Assembly (NCBI GenBank): GCA_000474255.1
Contig: BATO01000007.1
Span: 1 to 64,000 of the forward strand
DNA from: Aquipseudomonas alcaligenes MRY13-0052
GTDB taxonomy: Bacteria; Pseudomonadota; Gammaproteobacteria; Pseudomonadales; Pseudomonadaceae
Direction of reading: 5' to 3'
DNA length: 64,000 bases
The notes under the pieces are model-generated. The model searched no databases, was not told the DNA's origin, and worked only from the letters and a program-made list of their open reading frames with translations. The position numbers were made by a program, and so were the translations under genes. This document shows, piece by piece, positions 18,514 to 34,243 of this stretch. The first letter of the stretch is position 1. The number at the start of each line of letters is the position of its first letter.

Positions 18514-20346
18514 TCACTCCACGGTGACGGACTTGGCCAGGTTGCGCGGCTGGTCGACGTCGGTGCCCTTGAGCACGGCGACGTAGTAGGACAGCAACTG
18601 CAACGGCAGGGTGTAGAGGATCGGTGCCAGGGCGTCGAGGATGTGCGGCATGGCCACGACGTGGGTGCCCTCGCCGTTGTCTATGCCGGCTTCGCGGTCG
18701 GCGAAGACCACCAGCTGGCCGCCACGGGCGCGCACTTCCTGCAGGTTGGATTTGAGCTTTTCCACCAGTTCGTTGTTGGGCGCGACGGTGACCACCGGCA
18801 TGTCGGCATCCACCAGGGCCAGGGGGCCGTGCTTGAGCTCGCCGGCCGGGTAGGCCTCGGCGTGGATGTAGGAGATCTCCTTGAGCTTGAGCGCACCCTC
18901 CATGGCCACCGGGTACTGGGCGCCACGGCCGAGGAACAGGGTGTGGTGCTTCTCGGCGAACAGCTCGGCGACCTTTTCCACGGTCTTGTCCATGGCCAGG
19001 GCTTCGCCCAGGTGGGTCGGCAGGCGGCGCAGGGCTTCCACCAGGCGCGCTTCCTCGGCCTTGTCCAGGGTGCCGCGCACCTGGCCGAGGCTGAGGGTGA
19101 GCAGCAGCAGGGCTACCAGTTGGGTGGTGAAGGCCTTGGTGGAGGCGACGCCGATCTCGGGGCCGGCGAGGGTCAGCAAGGTGAGGTCGGACTCACGCAC
19201 CAGGGAGCTGGTACCGACGTTACAGATGGCCAGGCTAGCCAGGTAGCCACCGGCGCGGGCGTTGCGCAGGGCGGCCAGGGTGTCGGCGGTCTCGCCGGAC
19301 TGGGAGATGGTGACGAACAGGGTGTCGGGCTGGACCACCACCTTGCGGTAGCGGAACTCGCTGGCCACTTCCACCTGGCAGGGGATGCCGGCCAGCTCTT
19401 CGAGCCAATAACGAGCGACCATGCCGGCGTGGTAGCTGGTGCCGCAGGCCACGATCTGCACGTTGCGCACCTTGGCGAATAGCTCGGCGGCCTGCGGGCC
19501 AAAGGCCTGGACCAGCACGTGGTCGGAGCCCAGGCGGCCTTCCAGGGTGCGCTGCACGACCTTGGGCTGCTCGTGGATTTCCTTGAGCATGAAGTGGCGG
19601 TACTCGCCCTTGTCGGCGGCTTCGGCGCCTTCGTGGTACTGCACGGACTCACGTTGCACCGGGTTGCCCTGCTGGTCCCAGACCTGCACGCTGTCGCGGC
19701 GGATTTCGGCGATGTCGCCCTCCTCCAGGTACATGAAGCGGTCGGTGACCTGGCGCAGGGCCAGTTGGTCGGAGGCGAGGAAGTTCTCGCCGAGGCCGAG
19801 GCCGATCACCAGGGGGCTGCCGCTGCGGGCGGCGAGCAGGCGGTCGGGCTGGGCGCGGTTGATCACCGCCAGGCCGTAGGCTCCGTGGAGCTGCGGAACC
19901 ACGGCCTTGAGGGCGGCGGCAAGATCACCGGCCTCGCCCAGGGTGTGGTGCAGCAGGTGGACGATGACTTCGGTGTCGGTGTCGGAGGTGAACACGTAGC
20001 CCTGGCCCTTGAGCTGGGCGCGCAGCGCTTCGTGGTTCTCGATGATGCCGTTGTGCACCAGGGCCAGGTCGCCGGAGAAGTGCGGGTGGGCGTTGTGCTC
20101 GGTGGGCGCACCGTGGGTGGCCCAGCGGGTGTGCGCGATGCCCAGGCGGCCGGCCAGGGGCTGCTCGGCCAGGGCCTGTTCCAGCTCGCTGACCTTGCCG
20201 ACGCGGCGGCGGCGCTGGAGCACGCCTTCGTTGTCCAGCACGGCGACGCCGGCGCTGTCGTAACCGCGGTATTCGAGACGCTTGAGGCCTTCCACGAGGA
20301 TGGCGGTGATATTCCGTTCAGCCACTGCGCCGACGATGCCACACAT
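18514..20346 (-). CDS. glmS: Glutamine--fructose-6-phosphate aminotransferase
   Basis: A 610-residue enzyme starting MCGIVGA, so Cys2 becomes the N-terminal nucleophile of the glutaminase domain (residues 2-~220). Two SIS sugar-isomerase domains follow, with SQSGETADT and [10 protein letters not shown] at the C-terminus. It makes glucosamine-6-phosphate from fructose-6-phosphate and glutamine, the entry to peptidoglycan and LPS amino sugars. It follows glmR by 11 bases, suggesting one transcript. I saw no glmS ribozyme. The 3' end of glmS is the classic Tn7 attachment site; no Tn7-like insertion is present. Confidence 0.97.
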   Translation of the reverse strand: MCGIVGAVAERNITAILVEGLKRLEYRGYDSAGVAVLDNEGVLQRRRRVGKVSELEQALAEQPLAGRLGIAHTRWATHGAPTEHNAHPHFSGDLALVHNGIIENHEALRAQLKGQGYVFTSDTDTEVIVHLLHHTLGEAGDLAAALKAVVPQLHGAYGLAVINRAQPDRLLAARSGSPLVIGLGLGENFLASDQLALRQVTDRFMYLEEGDIAEIRRDSVQVWDQQGNPVQRESVQYHEGAEAADKGEYRHFMLKEIHEQPKVVQRTLEGRLGSDHVLVQAFGPQAAELFAKVRNVQIVACGTSYHAGMVARYWLEELAGIPCQVEVASEFRYRKVVVQPDTLFVTISQSGETADTLAALRNARAGGYLASLAICNVGTSSLVRESDLTLLTLAGPEIGVASTKAFTTQLVALLLLTLSLGQVRGTLDKAEEARLVEALRRLPTHLGEALAMDKTVEKVAELFAEKHHTLFLGRGAQYPVAMEGALKLKEISYIHAEAYPAGELKHGPLALVDADMPVVTVAPNNELVEKLKSNLQEVRARGGQLVVFADREAGIDNGEGTHVVAMPHILDALAPILYTLPLQLLSYYVAVLKGTDVDQPRNLAKSVTVE

Positions 20347-20357
20347 AAGTTTTCTCC

Positions 20358-21128
20358 TCAGTTATCCACAGGCGCGCAGACCAGGGTGATGCCCCGCGCC
20401 TCTATCTGTTGGCGAGCGTCCTGGGGCAGGCGCTCGTCGGTGATCAGGGTATGGACGCTGCTCCAGGGCAGCTCCAGGTTGGGGATGCGCCGCCCGACCT
20501 TGTCGGCCTCGACCATGACGATCACCTCGCGGGCGACCTCGGCCATGACGCGGGACAGGCCCAGCAATTCGTTGAAGGTGGTGGTGCCACGGGCCAGGTC
20601 GATGCCGTCGGCACCGATGAACAGCTGGTCGAAGTCGTAGGAGCGCAGGACCTGCTCGGCCACCTGGCCCTGGAAGGACTCGGAGTGCGGGTCCCAGGTG
20701 CCGCCGGTCATCAGCAGCACGGGTTCCTGTTCCAGGTCGCGCAGGGCGGTGGCGACGTTCAGCGAGTTGGTCATCACCACCAGGCCGGGACGGTGGCCCA
20801 GCTCGGGGATCAGCGCGGCGGTGGTGCTGCCGCTGTCGACGATGATCCGCGCATGTTCGCGGATGCGATCAGCGGCGGCCCGGGCGATGGCCTGCTTGTA
20901 GCGGGAGACCGGCTGGCTGGCCTCGACCATGAACTCCTGGGGCACCGGCACGGCGCCGCCGTAGCGGCGCAGCAGCAGGCCGTTGGCCTCGAGGGCGGCG
21001 AGGTCCTTGCGGATGGTGACTTCCGAAGTGGCGAAACCCTTGGCGAGCGCGTCGACACTGACTTCGCCCTGCTCGGCCAGCAGGGCGAGGATGGCGTGGC
21101 GACGTTGCGGCGTATTGCGCTTCGACAT
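20358..21128 (-). CDS. glmR: DeoR-family regulator GlmR
   Basis: A 256-residue DeoR regulator with the N-terminal winged helix ([25 protein letters not shown], then [25 protein letters not shown]) and a sugar-phosphate sensing DeoRC domain ([22 protein letters not shown]). It sits between glmU and glmS, so it most likely tunes amino-sugar synthesis. ATG 21128 is taken rather than 21167 because the DeoR fold starts there. The stop region encodes the DnaA-box 9-mer at 20362-20370. A small palindrome just upstream (21136-21148) could be its own operator. Confidence 0.88.
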   Translation of the reverse strand: MSKRNTPQRRHAILALLAEQGEVSVDALAKGFATSEVTIRKDLAALEANGLLLRRYGGAVPVPQEFMVEASQPVSRYKQAIARAAADRIREHARIIVDSGSTTAALIPELGHRPGLVVMTNSLNVATALRDLEQEPVLLMTGGTWDPHSESFQGQVAEQVLRSYDFDQLFIGADGIDLARGTTTFNELLGLSRVMAEVAREVIVMVEADKVGRRIPNLELPWSSVHTLITDERLPQDARQQIEARGITLVCAPVDN

Positions 21129-21135
21129 TCTTAAG

Positions 21136-21148
21136 TTTCGATTCGAAA
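21136..21148. promoter_or_regulatory. Palindrome upstream of glmR
   Basis: TTTCG-ATT-CGAAA lies 8-20 bases upstream of the glmR start codon. A DeoR-type autoregulatory site is possible, but the element is short. Confidence 0.3.
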
Positions 21149-21204
21149 GAAAAAGTGTGCGAATCAAAACTCAACGAAGCTTTTGCGTCAAGACCGAAAA
21201 CGAC

Positions 21205-21228
21205 AAAAGGCGGCACAGGCCGCCTTTT
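21205..21228 (-). terminator. Terminator of glmU
   Basis: A perfect 10-bp stem AAAAGGCGGC / GCCGCCTTTT with a four-base loop; on the minus strand it ends in TTTT, 17 bases after the glmU stop. A DnaA-box 9-mer lies between the stop and the hairpin (21233-21241). Confidence 0.88.
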
Positions 21229-21244
21229 GCAGTTATCCACAGGC

Positions 21245-22609
21245 CTATTTCTTCAGCTTCACCGGGCGTTTCCAGCCTTCGATGTTGCGCTGCTTGGCAC
21301 GGCCGACCGCCAGGGCGTGGGCCGGTACGTCCTGGGTGATGGTGGAGCCGGCACCGGTGGTGGCGCCGTCGCCCAGGGTCACCGGGGCGACCAGGGCGCT
21401 GTTGGAGCCGATGAAGACGTCTTCGCCCATGACGGTGCGGAATTTGTTGGCGCCGTCGTAGTTGCAGGTGATGGTGCCGGCACCGATGTTGGTGCGCGCA
21501 CCGATCTCGGCATCCCCCAGGTAGCTGAGGTGGCCGGCCTTGGCGCCCTCGCCGAGGACGGCGTTCTTGATCTCGACGAAGTTACCCACATGGGCCTTGG
21601 CGCTCAGTACAGCGCCCGGACGCAAGCGGGCGAACGGGCCGCAATCGGCGCCCTCACCCACTTCGGCGCCATCCAGGTGGCTGTTGGCCTTGACGATGGC
21701 GCCACGGCGCAGGGTGCTGTCCTTGATCACGCAGTTGGGGCCGATCTGCACGTTGTCTTCGATGACCACACGACCTTCGAGGATCACGTTGACGTCGATG
21801 AGCACGTCGCGGCCGACGGAGGCCTCGCCGCGCAGGTCGAAGCGCGCCGGGTCCAGCAGGGTGACGCCCTGGGCCATGAGGCGGCGGGCGGCGCGTTTCT
21901 GGTAGTGGCGCTCGAGCTCGGAAAGCTGGATGCGGTCGTTGGCGCCCTGCACTTCCATGGCGTCCTGGGGCTGCTCGGTGGCGACCACCAGGCCATCGGC
22001 CACGGCCATGGCGATGACGTCGGTGAGGTAGTACTCGCCCTGGGCGTTGTTGTTGGAGAGGCGGCCCAGCCAGTCGGCCAGGCGCTTGCCCGGCACGGCG
22101 AGGATGCCGGTGTTGCCTTCACGGATGAGACGCTGCTCGGGGCTGGCGTCCTTGTGCTCGACAATGGCCTTCACCACGCCTTGCTGGTCACGCACGATGC
22201 GGCCGTAGCCGGTGGGGTCGTCCAGCTCGACGGTGAGCAGCGCCAGTTGCTCGGGGCCGACCTTCTGCAGCAGGCGCTCCAGGGTCTCCACTTCGATCAG
22301 CGGCACGTCGCCGTAGAGGATCAGCACGCGTTCGGCGCTGAGCTGCGGCAGGGCCTGGGCGACGGCGTGGCCGGTCCCCAGTTGCTCGGCCTGGATCACG
22401 AAACCGAGGTCATCCGCTGCCAGTCGTTCCTTCACCGTGTCGGCGCCATGGCCGATCACCACGTGGATGCCCAGGGGCTGCAGCTTGCGCGCGCTGTCGA
22501 TGACGTGGCCGAGCATGGCCTTGCCAGCGATGGGGTGGAGGACCTTGGGCAGGGCCGAACGCATGCGGGTGCCCTGGCCAGCGGCGAGGATGACGATATC
22601 GAGTGACAT
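21245..22609 (-). CDS. glmU: Bifunctional UDP-GlcNAc pyrophosphorylase / GlcN-1-P acetyltransferase
   Basis: A 454-residue two-domain enzyme. The N-terminal nucleotidyltransferase has [18 protein letters not shown] (residues ~7-24) and YGDVPLI; the C-terminal left-handed beta-helix has hexapeptide repeats and the acetyltransferase motif [11 protein letters not shown]. It makes UDP-N-acetylglucosamine, the precursor of peptidoglycan and lipid A. ATG 22609 begins the Rossmann strand; the longer frame from 22669 runs through the atp terminator. It is downstream of atpC in the same direction but separated by a terminator. Confidence 0.97.
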   Translation of the reverse strand: MSLDIVILAAGQGTRMRSALPKVLHPIAGKAMLGHVIDSARKLQPLGIHVVIGHGADTVKERLAADDLGFVIQAEQLGTGHAVAQALPQLSAERVLILYGDVPLIEVETLERLLQKVGPEQLALLTVELDDPTGYGRIVRDQQGVVKAIVEHKDASPEQRLIREGNTGILAVPGKRLADWLGRLSNNNAQGEYYLTDVIAMAVADGLVVATEQPQDAMEVQGANDRIQLSELERHYQKRAARRLMAQGVTLLDPARFDLRGEASVGRDVLIDVNVILEGRVVIEDNVQIGPNCVIKDSTLRRGAIVKANSHLDGAEVGEGADCGPFARLRPGAVLSAKAHVGNFVEIKNAVLGEGAKAGHLSYLGDAEIGARTNIGAGTITCNYDGANKFRTVMGEDVFIGSNSALVAPVTLGDGATTGAGSTITQDVPAHALAVGRAKQRNIEGWKRPVKLKK

Positions 22610-22655
22610 GGAGGGGAGCTTCCGAGCCTGTGGATAACCGGCACTGCCGGAAAAG

Positions 22656-22681
22656 AAAAGGGTAGCCAAGGCTACCCTTTT
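22656..22681 (-). terminator. Terminator of the atp operon
   Basis: A perfect 11-bp stem AAAGGGTAGCC / GGCTACCCTTT with a two-base spacer, T-rich on the minus strand, 27 bases after the atpC stop. Confidence 0.88.
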
Positions 22682-22707
22682 ACTCGCTTGCGATGAAGAG
22701 CGCGGGG

Positions 22708-23133
22708 TTAGCCGCCGAACTTCTTGCGGATCTGCTGGACGGTGCGCAGCTGGGCAGCAGCCTCGGCCAGGCGAGCAGCGGCGGAGGAGTAATCGAACTC
22801 CGCGCCCTTCTCGTTCAGAGCCTTTTCAGCAGCCCGCAGGGACTCCTGAGCAGCAGCTTCGTCCAGGTCGCCGGCGCGCAGAACGGTGTCGGCCAGGACC
22901 TTCACCATGTTCGGCTGCACCTCGAGGAAACCACCGGAGATGTAGTACACCTCCTCCTCGCCACCCTGCTTCACCAAGCGGATCGGGCCCGGCTTGAGGT
23001 CGGTGATCAGCGGGGCGTGACCCGGCGCGATACCCAGATCGCCGAGGTTGCCGTGCGCAATCACCATCTCCACCAGACCGGAGAAGATCTCCGCTTCGGC
23101 GCTGACGATATCGCAATGGACAGTAATAGCCAT
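22708..23133 (-). CDS. atpC: ATP synthase F1 epsilon subunit
   Basis: A 141-residue epsilon subunit with an N-terminal beta-sandwich ([29 protein letters not shown]-like [19 protein letters not shown]) and a C-terminal helical hairpin. It sits in the central stalk and can inhibit ATP hydrolysis. It is the last gene of the nine-gene operon, 43 bases after atpD. Confidence 0.97.
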   Translation of the reverse strand: MAITVHCDIVSAEAEIFSGLVEMVIAHGNLGDLGIAPGHAPLITDLKPGPIRLVKQGGEEEVYYISGGFLEVQPNMVKVLADTVLRAGDLDEAAAQESLRAAEKALNEKGAEFDYSSAAARLAEAAAQLRTVQQIRKKFGG

Positions 23134-23176
23134 ACGCTTGCCTCACGTAAGCGCCCGTCGCCGGGCGCCCAGGGGG

Positions 23177-24583
<1,407 letters not shown>

Positions 24584-25444
24584 TTAAACCGCGGCAGCGC
24601 CGCCGACGATTTCCGAGATCTCTTGGGTGATCGCAGCCTGACGGGCCTTGTTGTAGACCAGCTGAAGTTCGCTGATCAGGTCACCGGCGTTGTCAGTGGC
24701 GTTCTTCATCGCGATCATCCGCGCCGCTTGTTCGGCTGCGTTGTTCTCGACGACCGCCTGGTACACCTGCGACTCCACGTAGCGCACCATCAGGCCGTCC
24801 AGCAGCTCTTTGGCGTCGGGTTCGTAGAGATAGTCCCAGTGGTGCTTGAGATCCTGGTCGGCATCTGCCACCAGCGGAACCAACTGCTCCACGGTGGGCT
24901 TCTGGGTCATGGTGTTGATGAACTTGTTGGAGACTACCGAGAGACGGTCGATACGACCTTCCAGGTAGGCATCCAGCATCACCTTGACGCTGCCGATCAG
25001 GTCGTTGATCGAAGGCTCTTCGCCGAGTTGGCTGATGGCTGCGACGACGTTGCCGCCGAAGTTGCGGAAGAATGCCGCACCCTTGCTGCCGATCACGCAG
25101 AGATCGATCTCCACGCCCTTCTCGCGGTTCGCCGACATGTCCTTGACCAGGGCCTTGAACAGGTTGGTGTTCAAGCCACCGCACAGACCACGGTCACTGC
25201 TCACCACGACATAACCGACGCGCTTGATTTCGCGCTCGATCATGAACGGGTGGCGGTATTCCGGGTTGGCGTTGGCCAGATGACCAATCACCTGACGGAT
25301 ACGCTCCGCATAGGGACGGCTGGCAGCCATGCGCATTTGAGCCCTGCGCATCTTGCTGACGGCCACCTTTTCCATGGCGCTGGTGATCTTTTGCGTGCTT
25401 TTGATGCTCGCAATCTTGCTGCGAATCTCTTTTGCGCCTGCCAT
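24584..25444 (-). CDS. atpG: ATP synthase F1 gamma subunit
   Basis: A 286-residue gamma subunit whose N- and C-terminal helices form the rotating coiled-coil shaft ([20 protein letters not shown] at the start; [20 protein letters not shown] at the end). The central Rossmann-like part has [10 protein letters not shown]. It links proton-driven ring rotation to the catalytic sites. It lies 30 bases from atpD and 50 from atpA. Confidence 0.97.
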   Translation of the reverse strand: MAGAKEIRSKIASIKSTQKITSAMEKVAVSKMRRAQMRMAASRPYAERIRQVIGHLANANPEYRHPFMIEREIKRVGYVVVSSDRGLCGGLNTNLFKALVKDMSANREKGVEIDLCVIGSKGAAFFRNFGGNVVAAISQLGEEPSINDLIGSVKVMLDAYLEGRIDRLSVVSNKFINTMTQKPTVEQLVPLVADADQDLKHHWDYLYEPDAKELLDGLMVRYVESQVYQAVVENNAAEQAARMIAMKNATDNAGDLISELQLVYNKARQAAITQEISEIVGGAAAV

Positions 25445-25494
25445 TTGACACCTATCGGGTTAGCAAGCGGGCGTCTTGCGACGCCCGCTGCGGC

Positions 25495-27039
<1,545 letters not shown>

Positions 27040-27060
27040 TGCTCTGCTGCCCCTTCAAAC

Positions 27061-27597
27061 TCAGGATTTCAACGCTTCGGCCAGTTTCGCGAGCTTGCCG
27101 CGAACCGAGCCATCGATAACCAGGTCGCCGGCACGGATGACGACGCCGCCTATCAGGCTGGCATCCTCCGCGGCGTGCAGGCGCACTTCCCGGCTGAGCC
27201 GTGCGCTGAGAACCTTGGCGAGTTTGTCTTGCTGTTCTGTGTTCAATGCAAAGGCACTGGTGACTTCCACGTCGATCGACTTCTCCTGCTCGGCCTTGTA
27301 CAGCTCGAACAGTTCGGCGATTTCCGGCAGCAGCACGAGGCGGCTGTTCTCGGAGAGCACGTGGATGAAATTGCTTACCGATGCATCGAACTTCTCACCA
27401 ACCACCTCGACAAAGGTGTTGGCTTTTTCTTCGCTCGTCAGACGCGGGGCTTTGAGCACCTGCTGCATGGTGGTGTCCTGGGACACCGCAGCGGCCAGGC
27501 CTAGCATGGCCGACCAGGCGGCCAGCTGCTGATGGGCCTGGGCGTACTCGAAAGCAGCCTTGGCGTAAGGTCGGGCCAGCGTGGTCAGTTCTGCCAT
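27061..27597 (-). CDS. atpH: ATP synthase F1 delta subunit
   Basis: A 178-residue delta subunit with the N-terminal helical bundle ([14 protein letters not shown]) and the C-terminal segment ([21 protein letters not shown]) that fixes F1 to the peripheral stalk. It lies 12 bases downstream of atpF. Confidence 0.96.
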   Translation of the reverse strand: MAELTTLARPYAKAAFEYAQAHQQLAAWSAMLGLAAAVSQDTTMQQVLKAPRLTSEEKANTFVEVVGEKFDASVSNFIHVLSENSRLVLLPEIAELFELYKAEQEKSIDVEVTSAFALNTEQQDKLAKVLSARLSREVRLHAAEDASLIGGVVIRAGDLVIDGSVRGKLAKLAEALKS

Positions 27598-27609
27598 GAT
27601 CGCCCTCGC

Positions 27610-28080
27610 TTAGATTTCGGCGGCCAGTTTGTTAACCAGCTCCGCGTGCGCGTTTTGATCGATAGTGGCACCCAGGATCTTCTCGGCACCGCCGACGGCC
27701 AGGCTACCCAGTTGGGCGCGCAGCGCGTCTTTGACGCTGTTCAGTTCCTGTTCGATCTCGGCCTGAGCCTGCGCCTTGAGGCGCTCGCCTTCTACACGGG
27801 CCTGATCGCGAGCTTCGTCGACGATCTGGGTACCGCGTTTCTTGGCTTGCTCGATGATTTCAGCTGCCTGAGTCTTGGCTTCGCGCAGTTGCTGGGCCAC
27901 TTTTTCGTGGGCCAGCTCCAGGTCACGAGCCGCGCGGTTGGCAGCGTCCAGGCCGTCGGCAATCTTCTTCTGACGGTCGCGCAGTGCCGTGATGACCGGA
28001 GGCCACACGAACTTCATGCAGAACAGTACAAAAATGAAGAACGCGACGGACTGGCCGATCAGGGTTGCATTAATGTTCAC
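27610..28080 (-). CDS. atpF: ATP synthase F0 b subunit
   Basis: A 156-residue subunit with one N-terminal transmembrane helix ([20 protein letters not shown]) followed by a long charged helix that dimerises as the peripheral stalk. It lies 48 bases after atpE. Confidence 0.97.
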   Translation of the reverse strand: MNINATLIGQSVAFFIFVLFCMKFVWPPVITALRDRQKKIADGLDAANRAARDLELAHEKVAQQLREAKTQAAEIIEQAKKRGTQIVDEARDQARVEGERLKAQAQAEIEQELNSVKDALRAQLGSLAVGGAEKILGATIDQNAHAELVNKLAAEI

Positions 28081-28128
28081 GCCAACACCTCGCTCGTTCG
28101 TTGTCAGTCCAATCCCCTAGAAAGAGGA

Positions 28129-28554
<426 letters not shown>

Positions 28555-28576
28555 ACATCAGGGACGAGCTGCGTTC

Positions 28577-29870
<1,294 letters not shown>

Positions 29871-30017
29871 CGCAGCGGGTCCTCTGAGTCGGCGCCTCGA
29901 ATCAATAACTTGGCATAGTTTGTGCCGACAAAATTGCGCGCAGAGTATAGGGGTGGAATACCCCCTATTCAACTGCCGGGTAGTGAATTCCGACCGCACG
30001 CTACATGGTCAAATGTT

Positions 30018-30890
30018 TCAGCGAATGTGGGCCAGAACGCCTTGCAACTCGTCGAGGGAGTTGTAGCGGATGACCAGCTGACCTTTGCCTTTCTGCCCGT
30101 GTTTTATCTGCACCGGAGCGCCCAGCCGCTCAGCGAGGCGCTGTTCGAGGCGACTGATGTCCGGATCGGCCTTGACCGGTTCGACAGCTTTGTCCTTGCC
30201 GCTCAGCCATTGCCGCACCAGTGCCTCGGTTTGGCGCACGGTCAGGCCTCGTGCGACAACATGTCGCGCCCCTTCCACCTGCTGTTCGGCCGGCAGACCG
30301 AGCAGGGCACGGGCATGGCCCATCTCCAGATCCCCGTGGGAAAGCAGGGTCTTGATCTCCTCGGGGAGGGCGATCAGGCGCAGCAGGTTGGTGATGGTCA
30401 CCCGCGATTTGCCAACGGCCTCGGCGACCTGCTGCTGGGTCAGCTGGAACTCCTGCTGCAAGCGCTGCAGGGCGACGGCTTCCTCGATGGGATTGAGGTC
30501 TTCGCGCTGGATGTTCTCGATCAGCGCCATGGCGATGGCGGCTTCATCCGGCACTTCGCGCACCAGGGCGGGGATCCGATCCAGGCCGGCCTGGTGGCTG
30601 GCACGCCAGCGACGTTCACCGGCGATGATCTCGAAGCGGCCACCGTCGATGGGGCGTACCACTATGGGTTGCATGACGCCCTGGGCACGGATCGACTGCG
30701 CCAGCTCTTCGAGGGCGGTCGGGTCCATGTCACGGCGGGGTTGGTATTTACCGCGCTGGATCAGCTCCAGGGGCAGGTTCTGCAGTTCGCGGGTGTCGGC
30801 CTTGGCGGCCTCCTCCTGCAGTACAGTCGCGGTGTTTCCGCCCAGCAGGGCGTCCAGGCCACGGCCCAGACCTCTTTTCTTCGCTGCCAT
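30018..30890 (-). CDS. parB: Chromosome-partitioning protein ParB
   Basis: A 290-residue ParB/Spo0J with the N-terminal ParA-interacting segment (KKRGLGRGLDALLG) and the CTP-binding nuclease-like fold (GKYQPRRD, then IAGERRWRASHQAGL with the GERRxRA motif). The central HTH (TQQQVAEAVGKSRVTITNLLRL) binds parS, and a C-terminal dimer domain follows. Its parS targets are visible in recF at 42276 and 42906. It is co-transcribed with parA, 9 bases downstream of it. Confidence 0.97.
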   Translation of the reverse strand: MAAKKRGLGRGLDALLGGNTATVLQEEAAKADTRELQNLPLELIQRGKYQPRRDMDPTALEELAQSIRAQGVMQPIVVRPIDGGRFEIIAGERRWRASHQAGLDRIPALVREVPDEAAIAMALIENIQREDLNPIEEAVALQRLQQEFQLTQQQVAEAVGKSRVTITNLLRLIALPEEIKTLLSHGDLEMGHARALLGLPAEQQVEGARHVVARGLTVRQTEALVRQWLSGKDKAVEPVKADPDISRLEQRLAERLGAPVQIKHGQKGKGQLVIRYNSLDELQGVLAHIR

Positions 30891-30899
30891 GCGGTTTCC

Positions 30900-31688
30900 T
30901 TATGCAGTAGCGGTTTTGGCGTTCGCACGCTGGCGGCGAACCAGCTCGCCAGCCAGCGCCAGGTAAGCGAGAGCGCCACGGGATTGCTTGTCGTAGACGA
31001 GTGCCGGCATGCCGAAGCTGGGAGCCTCGGCGAGACGGACGTTACGCGGGATGACGGCGTCGTAGAGCTTGTCGCCGAAATGCTCCTTGAGCTGCGCGGT
31101 GACGTCGTTGGTGAGGCTGATGCGCGGGTCGTACATGGTGCGCAGCAGGCCTTCGATCTTCAGGCTCGGATTGAGCAGTTGGCCAATGCGCTGGATGCTG
31201 TTGACCAGGTCAGACAACCCCTCCAGCGCGTAGTACTCGCACTGCATGGGGATGATCACGCCATCGGCGGCGACCAGGGCGTTGATGGTCAGCATGTTCA
31301 GCGACGGCGGGCAGTCGATGAGGATGTAGTCGTAGTTCTCGCGGATCGGCGCCAGCGCATAGCGCAGGCGGCTTTCCTTCATCTTCATTTCCAGCAGGGC
31401 GACTTCCGCGGCGGTGAGGTCGCGGTTGGCCGGCAGCAGCTGGTAGCCGCCGTGCTCGGAGAATTGCATGGCCTCGGCCAGGTCGCATTCACCGATCAGT
31501 ACGTCGTAGATGGAGTTTTCCAGGGCGTGCTTGTCAATGCCGCTGCCCATGGTGGCGTTGCCCTGGGGATCGAGATCGATCAGCAGCACGCGGCGCTTGG
31601 TCGCAACCAGCGATGCCGCCAGGTTGATGCAGGTGGTGGTCTTGCCCACTCCACCTTTCTGGTTGGCGATCGCGAATACCTTAGCCAT
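30900..31688 (-). CDS. parA: Chromosome-partitioning ATPase ParA
   Basis: A 262-residue ParA/Soj ATPase with the deviant Walker A KGGVGKTT (residues 11-18), Walker A' DLDPQGNAT and Walker B DYILIDCPPS. It is the short ParA form, without the HTH found on plasmid type Ia proteins. It binds DNA nonspecifically and moves ParB-parS complexes. It lies 15 bases downstream of rsmG. Confidence 0.97.
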   Translation of the reverse strand: MAKVFAIANQKGGVGKTTTCINLAASLVATKRRVLLIDLDPQGNATMGSGIDKHALENSIYDVLIGECDLAEAMQFSEHGGYQLLPANRDLTAAEVALLEMKMKESRLRYALAPIRENYDYILIDCPPSLNMLTINALVAADGVIIPMQCEYYALEGLSDLVNSIQRIGQLLNPSLKIEGLLRTMYDPRISLTNDVTAQLKEHFGDKLYDAVIPRNVRLAEAPSFGMPALVYDKQSRGALAYLALAGELVRRQRANAKTATA

Positions 31689-31703
31689 GGCTGCCTTTCC
31701 CCC

Positions 31704-32351
31704 TTATTCCGTGCGGCGCAGTATCAGCAGATGGCGTTGACCTTGGCAACCGGGAACCGCCAGGGCGTGCTCCGCGTCAAGGCGGAAGTCCGCAGGCAGC
31801 GCAACCAGCTCATCGGTGGGGTGCAGGCCCTTCATCGCCAGCCAGTGGGTTTCGCCATCGCCCAGGTGACGGGTCCAGTTGGCGAAATCCTCCAGCGAGC
31901 TGAAGGCACGGGAAATGATGCCGGCGAACGGGCGCTCGGGCTGCACGGCTTCGACCCGGCTGTGGATAACTTCGAGGTTGTCCAGCTTGAGCTCCAGCTT
32001 CACCTGGGTGAGGAAGCGGGTCTTCTTGCCGTTGGAGTCGAGCAGGGTGAAACGCCGTTCGGGGAACAGGATCGCCAGGGGAATGCCGGGCATGCCGCCA
32101 CCGCTGCCGACATCGAGCCAGCTGTCGCCCAGTGCGGCCACATATGGCACCACGCTGAGGCTGTCGAGCAGGTGGCGCGAAACCATTTCGTCTGGGTCAC
32201 GCACCGCGGTCAGGTTATAGGCCTTGTTCCACTTGATCAGCAATGCCAGGTAGCCGAGCAGTAGCTCGTGCTGCCGGGGGGAAAGTTCGACGGCGAGCTG
32301 CTGGGCGCCACGGGACAGTTCGTCGGCGTGGCGGGAGGTGACGTGCGACAT
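31704..32351 (-). CDS. rsmG: 16S rRNA m7G527 methyltransferase
   Basis: A 215-residue GidB-family methyltransferase with the SAM-binding loop [16 protein letters not shown] and [12 protein letters not shown]. It methylates N7 of G527 in 16S rRNA. Its start overlaps the mnmG stop by one base (TGATG), so the pair is translationally coupled. A DnaA-box 9-mer lies inside (31961-31969). Confidence 0.96.
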   Translation of the reverse strand: MSHVTSRHADELSRGAQQLAVELSPRQHELLLGYLALLIKWNKAYNLTAVRDPDEMVSRHLLDSLSVVPYVAALGDSWLDVGSGGGMPGIPLAILFPERRFTLLDSNGKKTRFLTQVKLELKLDNLEVIHSRVEAVQPERPFAGIISRAFSSLEDFANWTRHLGDGETHWLAMKGLHPTDELVALPADFRLDAEHALAVPGCQGQRHLLILRRTE

Positions 32352-34243
32352 CAGGCGCTCTGCTCCAGCTGGCGACCGGCGCCGCGTTTCTTCAGGTGGA
32401 TCAGCAGCAGCGAAATGGCCGCCGGCGTAACGCCAGGGATGCGCGAAGCCTGACCGAGGGTTTCCGGGCGGCTCTGGCCGAGCTTGTGCTGGATCTCCTT
32501 GGACAAGCCGGAGATGGTCGCGTAGTCGAGGTCGGCCGGCAGGCGCGTGTCTTCGCTGGCGCGCAGGCGAGCGATCTCATCCTGCTGGCGGTCGATGTAG
32601 CCGGCGTACTTGGTCTTGATCTCCACCTGTTCGGCGACCTGCGGGTCTTCGGCGCCGTGGCCGGTCACTTCCACCAGGCCGACATAGTCGATCTCCGGGC
32701 GGCTGAGCAGGTTGAGCAGGTTGTATTCATGGGTCAGCGGCGTGCCGAAGCGCTCGGCGATGGCGTCGCCTTGGGGCGTACCGGGACGCACCCAGGTGCT
32801 TTTCAGGCGTTGTTCTTCCAGGGCGATGCCTTCGCGCTTGGCTTCAAACGCCGCCCAGCGGCGATCATCCACCAGGCCGAGCTCGCGGCCTTTCTCAGTC
32901 AGGCGCAGATCGGCGTTGTCTTCCCGCAGGATCAGGCGGTACTCGGCACGCGAGGTGAACATGCGGTACGGCTCCTGGGTGCCCAGGGTGATCAGGTCGT
33001 CGACCAGTACGCCGATATAGGCCTCATCGCGACGCGGACACCAGGCTTCCTTGCCCTGGGCGCGCAGCGCAGCGTTGGCGCCGGCGAGCAGGCCCTGGGC
33101 ACCGGCTTCTTCATAACCGGTGGTGCCGTTTATCTGGCCGGCGAAGAACAGCCCGCCGATGACCTTGGTCTCCAGGCTGTACTTGAGGTCGCGCGGGTCG
33201 AAGTAGTCGTACTCGATGGCGTAGCCCGGACGCACGATGTGGGCGTTCTCCATGCCGCGGATGGAGCGGACGATGTCCAGCTGCACATCGAAGGGCAGCG
33301 AGGTGGAGATGCCGTTGGGGTACAGCTCGTGGGTGGTCAGGCCTTCCGGCTCTAGGAACACCTGGTGACTGTCTTTGTCGGCGAAGCGGTGGATCTTGTC
33401 TTCGATGGACGGGCAGTAGCGCGGGCCGACGCCTTCGATCACACCGGAGTACATCGGCGAGCGATCGAGGTTGCTGGCGATGATCTCGTGGGTGCGCGCA
33501 TTGGTGTGGGTGATCCAGCAGCTGACCTGGCGCGGGTGCTGTTCCTTGTTGCCAAGGAAGGACATCACCGGGATCGGCGTATCACCGGGCTGTTCGGTCA
33601 TCACCGAAAAGTCCACCGAACGACCATCGATGCGCGGCGGGGTACCGGTCTTCAGTCGGCCGACACGCAGGGGCAGTTCGCGCATGCGCTTGGCCAGGGC
33701 GTTGGACGGCGGGTCGCCGGCACGGCCACCTGAATAATTCTGCAGCCCGATGTGGATAAGTCCGCCTAGGAAGGTACCGGTGGTCAGCACCACGGAATCC
33801 GCGTGGAAGCGAAGACCCATCTGGGTCACAACGCCTTTCACCTGATCGTTTTCCACAATCAGGTCATCGCAGGCCTGCTGGAATATCCACAGGTTGGGTT
33901 GGTTCTCGAGGATCTCGCGGATGGCTGCCTTGTACAGCACGCGGTCGGCCTGGGCGCGGGTGGCGCGCACGGCCGGGCCCTTGCGGCTGTTGAGCACGCG
34001 GAACTGAATGCCGCCGAGGTCGGTGGCAGTCGCCATCGCGCCGCCGAGGGCGTCGATTTCCTTGACCAGGTGGCTTTTGCCGATGCCGCCGATAGCGGGG
34101 TTGCAGCTCATCTGGCCGAGCGTTTCGACGTTGTGCGTCAGCAGCAGGGTTTTCACCCCCATGCGCGCAGCTGCCAATGCCGCCTCGGTGCCGGCATGGC
34201 CGCCGCCGATAACGATCACGTCAAAACGGGAAGGGAAATCCAC
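32351..34243 (-). CDS. mnmG: tRNA uridine-34 carboxymethylaminomethyl enzyme, MnmG
   Basis: A 630-residue FAD protein with [17 protein letters not shown] (dinucleotide-binding loop), the family signatures [17 protein letters not shown] and [16 protein letters not shown], and a C-terminal helical domain that contacts MnmE. With MnmE it installs the cmnm5 group on U34 of certain tRNAs. The start is GTG: two GTGs are adjacent (34246, 34243) after GAGG, and the second gives the standard [10 protein letters not shown]-terminus. No ATG is available in frame nearby. A DnaA-box 9-mer is inside (33751-33759). Confidence 0.96.
   Translation of the reverse strand: MDFPSRFDVIVIGGGHAGTEAALAAARMGVKTLLLTHNVETLGQMSCNPAIGGIGKSHLVKEIDALGGAMATATDLGGIQFRVLNSRKGPAVRATRAQADRVLYKAAIREILENQPNLWIFQQACDDLIVENDQVKGVVTQMGLRFHADSVVLTTGTFLGGLIHIGLQNYSGGRAGDPPSNALAKRMRELPLRVGRLKTGTPPRIDGRSVDFSVMTEQPGDTPIPVMSFLGNKEQHPRQVSCWITHTNARTHEIIASNLDRSPMYSGVIEGVGPRYCPSIEDKIHRFADKDSHQVFLEPEGLTTHELYPNGISTSLPFDVQLDIVRSIRGMENAHIVRPGYAIEYDYFDPRDLKYSLETKVIGGLFFAGQINGTTGYEEAGAQGLLAGANAALRAQGKEAWCPRRDEAYIGVLVDDLITLGTQEPYRMFTSRAEYRLILREDNADLRLTEKGRELGLVDDRRWAAFEAKREGIALEEQRLKSTWVRPGTPQGDAIAERFGTPLTHEYNLLNLLSRPEIDYVGLVEVTGHGAEDPQVAEQVEIKTKYAGYIDRQQDEIARLRASEDTRLPADLDYATISGLSKEIQHKLGQSRPETLGQASRIPGVTPAAISLLLIHLKKRGAGRQLEQSA

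Noticed and set aside
29922-32264. 780-codon plus-strand frame opposite parB, parA and rsmG
   Set aside because: Antisense shadow of GC-rich genes; the minus-strand products are unambiguous.
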